Below, piece by piece: positions 6,777-11,186 of a stretch of 11,186 nt of DNA. The notes beneath the pieces are model-generated. The model was not told the DNA's origin. It ran no database searches and was given only the letters and a program-made list of their open reading frames with translations. Both the position numbers and the translations under genes were made by a program. Origin of the DNA: Kiritimatiellia bacterium (lineage in GTDB: Bacteria; Verrucomicrobiota; Kiritimatiellia; SLAD01); the NCBI GenBank assembly GCA_007128275.1, contig SKXR01000166.1:1-11186 (forward strand), read 5' to 3'. How positions within the stretch are numbered: the stretch's first letter is position 1; every line of letters starts with the position of its first letter.

Positions 6777-7922
6777 TCAGTGTAGCCCCAATTCATCCAG
6801 TACGATCGATGCCGTCTTTTCGGCCGAATCTTCTTCGCCCAGCGCCCGGGTCACCTCGCGCAATCCCTCCAGCATCGCGGCCCGCGCGGGCGAATCGTCC
6901 AGCAACGCCAGGACGGCTTTCGCCATGGCCTCGGGATCCGCCTCGTGTTGCAGGAATTCCGGGCACAGCGCGCGCCCGGCCACAATGTTGACCATGCCGA
7001 GGTACGGGACACGAATCAACCGTTTACCGAACCAATAGGTCAACGCGGCGGTTCTATAGACCACAATCAGAGGGCACCCCATCAGTGCGGTTTCGAGGGT
7101 AGCGGTTCCCGAAGCCACCATGGCGGCGCGCGCCTGGCGCAGGACCTGGCGCGTATTCCCCGTCACCACAGTCAGGTGCGCGGGCCGCTGCGGGGTCCGC
7201 CCCATGATGTCACGGGCCATTTCCGCCATGCGCTCGGACGGCGCCGCCACCAGAAACGAGGCTCCAGGCCGTTCCTGTTCCATGCGGCAAGCTGTCTCGA
7301 TCATGGGCGGCAAGATACGCTCCATCTCCTGACGCCGACTGCCGGGTAACATCGCCACGCGATGCGCTTCATCGCCGTCCCACGGCAAGGGCGTCGGCGA
7401 CTCCTGCAAGGCGCGGCGGGCCGTGTTGACCAACGGATGCCCGACAAAATCAACCCGCAACCCGGTGCCGCTGAACACGTCCACTTCAAACGGGAAGATT
7501 ACCATGAGCCGGTCGACCAGCTTCGCCATGCGATGGATCCGCGAGCGATGCCACGCCCAGACCTGGGGACAAATGTAGTACAACACCTTGACCCCGCGAC
7601 GATGCGCCTCGCGAGCAAAGCGGAGATTAAAACCCGGATAGTCCACCAACAACACGGCGTCCGGTTTTCGTTCGTCGAGTCGCGCGAGCATGTCATGAAA
7701 CACGCGCCGGAAGAAGGCATAGCGCTTGATGACTTCCCATAGGCCGAGCACGGCCATGTCGCGTACATCGTATTGGATTTCGACGCCGGCCGCTCGCAGT
7801 TCATCGCCGCCGATGCCCCAATACTCCACCTCCGACGTGCGTTCGCGCAAGGATTCGATGACCCGCGCGGCGTGCATATCCCCTGATATTTCCCCGGCGA
7901 TGACCAGCACGTTCTTCTTCAC
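6777..7922 (-). CDS. lpxB: Lipid-A-disaccharide synthase
   Basis: LpxB is an inner-membrane-associated GT19 glycosyltransferase. It joins UDP-2,3-diacylglucosamine and lipid X to give lipid A disaccharide 1-phosphate and UDP. With the GTG start (7922-7920) the protein has 381 residues, the family's usual size. Family motifs run in order: IAGEISGDMHAA (8-19), GIGG (36-39), MAVLGLWEV (56-64), VDYPGFNLR (93-101), YYICPQVWAWHRSRI (115-129), FVGHPL (159-164), LPGSRRQEM (192-200), ASGTATLETALMGCPLIVVY (270-289) and NIVAGRALCPEFLQ (312-325). The GTG overlaps the TGA of the upstream oxidoreductase (GTGA) and has a GAGGG ribosome site 6 bases before it. A longer reading into the preceding gene (to 8024) would add an Arg/Gly-rich, non-homologous leader and is rejected. 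It is the last gene of the lpxI-oxidoreductase-lpxB operon. Confidence 0.97.
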   Translation of the reverse strand: MKKNVLVIAGEISGDMHAARVIESLRERTSEVEYWGIGGDELRAAGVEIQYDVRDMAVLGLWEVIKRYAFFRRVFHDMLARLDERKPDAVLLVDYPGFNLRFAREAHRRGVKVLYYICPQVWAWHRSRIHRMAKLVDRLMVIFPFEVDVFSGTGLRVDFVGHPLVNTARRALQESPTPLPWDGDEAHRVAMLPGSRRQEMERILPPMIETACRMEQERPGASFLVAAPSERMAEMARDIMGRTPQRPAHLTVVTGNTRQVLRQARAAMVASGTATLETALMGCPLIVVYRTAALTYWFGKRLIRVPYLGMVNIVAGRALCPEFLQHEADPEAMAKAVLALLDDSPARAAMLEGLREVTRALGEEDSAEKTASIVLDELGLH

Positions 7923-8869
7923 GAAGCGCCCTCGCGCAACCGGTGAATAATGTCCACGGCCAGGGTCAACGCCTCGGCTCCATGCTCGCCCGACACCACG
8001 GGCTGATCGCGAAGCGCCACGCACGCGACAAAGGCGCGCAATTGGTTGGCTAACGGCTCACCTTTCTCGATGGGCACGTCCTCACGATCAATCGCGAACC
8101 CTTTCTTGCGGTACAGTTCCCCCTCCTGTTTCTGGTAGTCGAGCGAGATATAGGTGTCTTCCATGAATACGCGAATCTTCCGCATCCGTTCCGGGCTCAC
8201 GCGACTGGCCGTCACATTGGCCACACACCCGTTCTCAAATGCCAGGCGCACATTGGCAATATCCTCCGTCGGACTCAAGACCGGCACGCCAACGGCATGG
8301 ATGTCTTTGACCTTCGATCCAACCAGATGAAGAATCACTTCCAAATCGTGAATCATGAGATCCAGAATTACGCTCACCTCCGTGCCGCGCGGATGCAATC
8401 CTTCGCGCGGCGGCGGATATGAGGCCAGACGATGAGCCTCGATAAATCGCGGGTTCTTCGCCGCCTTCTCCAGGTAACTCAACACGGGATTGAACCGCTC
8501 CACGTGGCCGACCTGTACAATGACGTGATGCGCCTTAGCCAAGGCAACGAGTTCCTCGGCTTCCGCCGTCGTTGTCGCAATGGGCTTTTCGATCAGTACA
8601 TGCACATCCCGCTCAATGAGTTGACCCGCGACATCCCGGTGCAGGTCGGTGGGAACCACCACACTCACGGCTTCCACGGCATCCGCCAGCTCGTCCATGG
8701 TTGCAAACGCATGTGTACCGTTCTTTGTCGCGATCGACTGCGCGCGCGCCTGATCCACATCGTACACGCCCACCAGTTCCGCCTCGTCCAGTTCACCATA
8801 GATTCGCGTATGGTGCTGGCCCAGCGCACCCGTGCCCACAACGCCCACTTTGATCGTTCGATTCGACAT
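7919..8869 (-). CDS. Gfo/Idh/MocA-family NAD(P)-dependent oxidoreductase in the lipid A operon
   Basis: This 316-residue dehydrogenase probably acts on a nucleotide-linked sugar. The Rossmann fold starts at once (KVGVVGTGALGQHH, glycines G12, G14, G17). The cofactor and catalytic motif EKP is at 94-96, GHVERFNP at 121-128, and the active-site segment DLMIHDLEV at 170-178 contains the usual catalytic His (H174). From memory, GHVERFNP is shared with sugar dehydrogenases such as UDP-GlcNAc 3-dehydrogenases, including GnnA of the 2,3-diamino lipid A pathway. No GnnB-like aminotransferase is next to it, so the exact reaction is open. The ATG (8869-8867) has a GGGAGAGG ribosome site inside the end of lpxI, which stops 4 bases before. 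Starting instead at 8941 would add 24 residues overlapping lpxI, with no homologous look. The stop overlaps the lpxB start, indicating translational coupling. Confidence 0.92.
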   Translation of the reverse strand: MSNRTIKVGVVGTGALGQHHTRIYGELDEAELVGVYDVDQARAQSIATKNGTHAFATMDELADAVEAVSVVVPTDLHRDVAGQLIERDVHVLIEKPIATTTAEAEELVALAKAHHVIVQVGHVERFNPVLSYLEKAAKNPRFIEAHRLASYPPPREGLHPRGTEVSVILDLMIHDLEVILHLVGSKVKDIHAVGVPVLSPTEDIANVRLAFENGCVANVTASRVSPERMRKIRVFMEDTYISLDYQKQEGELYRKKGFAIDREDVPIEKGEPLANQLRAFVACVALRDQPVVSGEHGAEALTLAVDIIHRLREGAS

Positions 8870-8873
8870 GGTG

Positions 8874-9713
8874 TCAGCCTCTCCCTTCCCGTTCCACTTC
8901 GACCGCCACAAGACACAAGCCCTGTCGTTGGGCTCGTTCAATGACCGTTTCCTTATCCAAAAGAATCGTGCGATGCGCTTCCAACGCGAGTACCGACGCT
9001 TTCGCCTTTTTCAGCTTCTTGAGGGTCCGCTCGCCGATCACCGGAATATCAAAACGCATGTCGTGCCCCTGCTTGGCCACTTTGACGACCACGGACCCGG
9101 GACCGCCCAGCCGCCCGGCGCGCAGAATGGTCTCGTCCGTCCCTTCAAAGGCTTCCACGGCGAGAATGGTCCCTTCCTTGACTACCACCGTCTGACCGAT
9201 CTCCAGTCCGCTCGTGGTCTTGGCCACGCGCAGCCCCAACTCGATATCCGCCTGCTCGCGTTCGTTCGGCGTGCGACCAGCCAATACGCCCGGCGCGGGC
9301 ATCGCGGACTCCATGAAAAGACTGGCTTCGGTCAGCTCGATCCCTAGCTCGCGCAAGGCATCGCCCACAGCGCCGAAGATCGTGTGGGCGTTTCGCTCCT
9401 TCAAGCGCCCGAGCAGATCCCGCATGGGCTTATCCATGCGGATCTGAAACAGATGGGTCGGCGTGATCTGTCCCGCCATGACCACCTGCTTGACTCCGCT
9501 CGCCTTGAACGCGTCCAGCATCGGACCCAGTTGGCCGAGGTGAATCCAGCACACCTCGTCGGCCAGTTGATCAATGACCCGGTCCGTTTCCTTCTTGAAG
9601 GCCACCGCAAAAATCCGTTCCACGCCTTGCCGGCGGGCGGACGTCGCCAATACGCGGGGATAGACCCCGCGCCCAGCGATGATTCCGAGCTCTTTGACCG
9701 GTGGACCCTTCAT
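8874..9713 (-). CDS. lpxI: UDP-2,3-diacylglucosamine pyrophosphatase, LpxI type
   Basis: LpxI (DUF1009 family) hydrolyses UDP-2,3-diacylglucosamine to lipid X and UMP, replacing the unrelated LpxH in many bacteria. The protein has 279 residues, close to the Caulobacter enzyme. Signatures seen: N-terminal ELGIIAGRGVYPRVL (8-22), VVMAGQI (77-83), PAPGVLAGRTPNEREQADI (139-157), TVVVKEGTILAVEAFEGTDE (175-194), a glycine-rich RLGGPG and then KQGHDMRFDIPVIGERT (214-230), whose aspartates D218 and D222 are candidates for the metal-binding catalytic site. The start at 9713 puts six residues before the conserved beginning; a start at 9767 would add an unrelated Cys-rich leader. No ribosome site precedes 9713, in keeping with a leaderless message from the promoter at 9722-9750. 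It is the first gene of the operon with the oxidoreductase and lpxB. Confidence 0.95.
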   Translation of the reverse strand: MKGPPVKELGIIAGRGVYPRVLATSARRQGVERIFAVAFKKETDRVIDQLADEVCWIHLGQLGPMLDAFKASGVKQVVMAGQITPTHLFQIRMDKPMRDLLGRLKERNAHTIFGAVGDALRELGIELTEASLFMESAMPAPGVLAGRTPNEREQADIELGLRVAKTTSGLEIGQTVVVKEGTILAVEAFEGTDETILRAGRLGGPGSVVVKVAKQGHDMRFDIPVIGERTLKKLKKAKASVLALEAHRTILLDKETVIERAQRQGLCLVAVEVEREGRG

Positions 9714-9721
9714 GTCGGGGA

Positions 9722-9750
9722 AGCATGACAGAGATGCGCAAAGGAGACAA
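9722..9750 (-). promoter_or_regulatory. Candidate promoter of the lpxI operon
   Basis: Read leftward, TTGTCT (9750-9745) and CATGCT (9727-9722) are 17 bases apart. A TG one base before the second box resembles an extended -10. The match to sigma-70 consensus is 4/6 and 3/6, so it is only plausible. Transcription would start at or a base or two before the lpxI ATG (9713). Confidence 0.35.
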
Positions 9751-9758
9751 CATCTCTG
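9729..9758. repeat. 8-bp inverted repeat over the lpxI promoter (operator candidate)
   Basis: CAGAGATG (9729-9736) and CATCTCTG (9751-9758) are perfect inverted copies separated by 14 bases. The pair overlaps the -35 and spacer of the candidate lpxI promoter. No T-run follows on either strand, so a protein-binding operator is more likely than a terminator. It may also be chance. Confidence 0.4.
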
Positions 9759-9893
9759 GTCACTCAAACAACGCTCCCCGCGCTCCCCTTCCGCCTTCGC
9801 CCAAGCGCATCGCGCGTGCTAAGGACGCAGACCCTTTCCGCACTCGTACACGCACAGCGCCTCATCCGCCCGCGAATCGCGCCTTGAAAACAC

Positions 9894-9921
9894 TTGTGGG
9901 AGGCATGCGGCGATGTATAGT
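9894..9921 (+). promoter_or_regulatory. Candidate sigma-70-type promoter of aguB
   Basis: TTGTGG (9894-9899), a 16-base spacer and TATAGT (9916-9921, 5/6 match to TATAAT) precede aguB. Only 8 bases separate the -10 box from the ATG at 9930 and they contain no ribosome site, so the message is probably leaderless or nearly so. Confidence 0.5.
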
Positions 9922-9929
9922 AACGCTCG

Positions 9930-10817
9930 ATGAATGCACAACCGTCCATGCGCGTGGCCGCCATTCAGATCGCCTGCCAGGAAGGCCCCGAAGGCAATCT
10001 GGAAAAGGCGGCGGAATGGGTGGCGAAAGCGGCCGATCAAGGCGCGCAGGTGATCTGCCTCCCGGAACTCTTCCGCTCCCACTATTTTTGCCAGTCGGAA
10101 GACGCGTCCCTCTTCGACCTCGCGGAATCGGTGCCCGGCCCCACCACCGAACGGTTGGGCGCGGTGGCCAAAGAGAAAGGGGTCGTCGTGCTCGCGCCCG
10201 TATTTGAAAGGCGCGCGCCCGGGATCTATCACAACGCCCTCGCCCTCCTGAATGAACGCGGGGAGATGGCCGGGTTATATCGCAAGATGCATATCCCGGA
10301 TGATCCCGGATTCTACGAAAAATTCTACTTCACACCCGGCGATCTCGGATTCAAAGCATTTGACACTTTGTTCGGACGAATCGGGACGCTCATCTGTTGG
10401 GATCAATGGTATCCGGAAGGGGCGCGCTTGACCGCGCTACAGGGCGCCGCGATCATATTCTATCCCACGGCCATCGGCTGGCATCCCCAAGAGAAAGCGG
10501 AACACGGCGCGGCACAACATGACGCGTGGCGTACCGTACAACGCGGCCACGCCATTGCGAACGGCGTCTATGTGGCCGCCGTCAACCGGATCGGTTTCGA
10601 GCCGGCGCCCGACGGTGATGGCGGCATCGAATTCTGGGGGCGCTCCTTCATCGCCGACCCGCAAGGCGTCATTCTGGCCGAAGCATCGACGAATCAAGAG
10701 GAGATCCTCGTGGCAGACGTTGATCTCCGCCATCTGGAGAGTATTCGTCGTAACTGGCCCTTCTTGCGCGATCGTCGCATCGATGCGTATGGCGGGATCG
10801 AGCAACGGTGGTTGTGA
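9930..10817 (+). CDS. aguB: N-carbamoylputrescine amidase
   Basis: AguB is a nitrilase-superfamily enzyme that hydrolyses N-carbamoylputrescine to putrescine, CO2 and ammonia, the last step of the agmatine route to putrescine. The protein has 295 residues, as usual for the family. The Glu-Lys-Cys triad is visible: E46 in VICLPELF, K119 in YRKMHIPDDPGFYEKFYF and C156 in LICWDQWYPEGARL. The segments around K119 and C156 (MHIPDDPGFYEKFYFTPGD; CWDQWYPE) are typical of AguB rather than other nitrilases. Further conserved parts are PTAIGW (179-184), HAIANGVYVAAVNRIG (207-222) and FWGRSFIADPQG (235-246). The ATG at 9930 fits a leaderless start; an ATG at 9948 is possible. The agmatine deiminase gene follows after 96 bases, confirming the pathway. 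Confidence 0.96.
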   Translation: MNAQPSMRVAAIQIACQEGPEGNLEKAAEWVAKAADQGAQVICLPELFRSHYFCQSEDASLFDLAESVPGPTTERLGAVAKEKGVVVLAPVFERRAPGIYHNALALLNERGEMAGLYRKMHIPDDPGFYEKFYFTPGDLGFKAFDTLFGRIGTLICWDQWYPEGARLTALQGAAIIFYPTAIGWHPQEKAEHGAAQHDAWRTVQRGHAIANGVYVAAVNRIGFEPAPDGDGGIEFWGRSFIADPQGVILAEASTNQEEILVADVDLRHLESIRRNWPFLRDRRIDAYGGIEQRWL

Positions 10818-10826
10818 GAAGGCAGA

Positions 10827-10854
10827 ATGGTTAATGGATAATGGTTGATGGATC
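10827..10854 (+). repeat. Two tandem 14-bp near-identical units after aguB
   Basis: ATGGTTAATGGATA (10827-10840) is followed directly by ATGGTTGATGGATC (10841-10854), matching at 12 of 14 positions. The composition differs sharply from the flanking genes. It has no hairpin potential of note. Confidence 0.6.
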
Positions 10855-10876
10855 ATGAACCAATTCTTCTTCCTCT

Positions 10877-10905
10877 CGGACACCGATCACCGAATACCGG
10901 ACACC
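10877..10905 (+). repeat. Degenerate 7-bp repeats before aguA
   Basis: CACCGAT, CACCGAA and TACCGGA follow each other (10881-10901) and then CACC. CGGACACC also appears twice (10877-10884 and 10898-10905). It ends a few bases before aguA, leaving no ordinary ribosome site there. Confidence 0.5.
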
Positions 10906-10913
10906 CTTCATAC

Positions 10914-11186
10914 ATGAAGTCACCCGCCCCAAAAGATTACCGCATGCCCGCCGAGTGGGAACCGCACACGGCGACGTGGATCGGTTGGCCGCATAACCAG
11001 TCGGATTGGCCGGGTAAAATGAGTGTCATTCCGTGGGTCTACGGCGAAATGGCGCGCAGGATTGCCGAAGGCGAAACGCTCCGCATCCTAGTTAATTCAA
11101 AACAGCATGAGCAGCGAGCGCGCCGGGTTCTTGAACGGGCGCACGCGCGCATGGAAGATATCGTCTTCCATCGTTGGCCGACGAAT
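10914..11186 (+). CDS. aguA: Agmatine deiminase, N-terminal part (cut by window end)
   Basis: AguA converts agmatine to N-carbamoylputrescine and ammonia, supplying the substrate of the neighbouring AguB. Only the first 91 residues are in the window. They carry the family's hallmark start, YRMPAEWEPHTATWIGWPHN (9-28), then SDWPGK (30-35), and the following helix and strand (YGEMARRIAEGETLRILVN). The guanidine-group-modifying fold and its catalytic Cys/His lie beyond the edge. The ATG at 10914 agrees with the family start; no clear ribosome site precedes it, only the short 7-bp repeats. The order aguB-aguA on one strand suggests co-expression from the promoter before aguB. Confidence 0.95.
   Translation, partial: MKSPAPKDYRMPAEWEPHTATWIGWPHNQSDWPGKMSVIPWVYGEMARRIAEGETLRILVNSKQHEQRARRVLERAHARMEDIVFHRWPTN

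Larger units (their letters stand above)
9714..9929. other. Divergent promoter region between lpxI and aguB
   Basis: No gene is seen in this gap. Both ends carry a promoter-like pair whose -10 box ends about 8 bases before a start codon, and an inverted repeat lies in the lpxI promoter (listed separately). The middle part, about 9760-9880, is C-rich on the plus strand and shows nothing further. Confidence 0.5.

Noticed and set aside
7923..8024. N-terminal extension of LpxB
   Set aside because: It overlaps the upstream oxidoreductase, has no family resemblance, and the GTG at 7922 with its ribosome site gives the standard LpxB length.
9714..9767. Extended start of LpxI at 9767
   Set aside because: The added Cys/Ser-rich residues do not match the family, and they would cover the candidate promoter and inverted repeat.

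Overview
The window comes from a Gram-negative, lipopolysaccharide-making bacterium of fairly high G+C content. Lipid A genes (lpxI, lpxB), an agmatine-to-putrescine pathway, an NtrC-type sigma-54 activator and a cytoskeletal cluster with bactofilins and GYF_2 domains are all present. The use of lpxI rather than lpxH, a bactofilin carrying a zinc ribbon, and a membrane protein of a style seen in PVC/FCB-like and candidate-phylum genomes suggest an uncultured lineage of that kind. This taxonomic guess is weak. No tRNA, rRNA, CRISPR array, insertion sequence or phage gene was seen.

Layout. (1) 1-1115, minus: a sigma-54-dependent response regulator, cut by the left edge before its DNA-binding domain. 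(2) 1116-1432: divergent intergenic region. (3) About 1433-2452, plus: a single-pass membrane protein with a long proline-rich N-terminal part and a beta-rich C-terminal domain, followed by a GC-rich hairpin and a T-run. (4) 2665-6763, plus: a probable three-gene operon. It encodes a 914-residue protein with two GYF_2 domains and a very long coiled coil, a canonical bactofilin, and a zinc-ribbon bactofilin-like protein. (5) 6777-9713, minus: a tight operon lpxI, Gfo/Idh/MocA oxidoreductase, lpxB, which converges on the cytoskeletal operon across only 13 bases. (6) 9714-9929: a divergent promoter region in which both flanking genes appear to start about 8 bases after a -10 box. (7) 9930-11186, plus: aguB (N-carbamoylputrescine amidase) and the start of aguA (agmatine deiminase), which runs off the right edge.

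How the genes fit together. LpxI hydrolyses UDP-2,3-diacylglucosamine to lipid X, and LpxB condenses the two to the lipid A disaccharide. The oxidoreductase between them probably acts on a nucleotide sugar in the same pathway. AguA and AguB together turn agmatine into putrescine. The least described part is the block 1433-6763. GYF domains are known to bind proline-rich peptides, and proline-rich segments occur in the membrane protein, in the bactofilin tail and in the coiled-coil protein itself. I propose, as inference only, that these proteins form a membrane-tethered scaffold.
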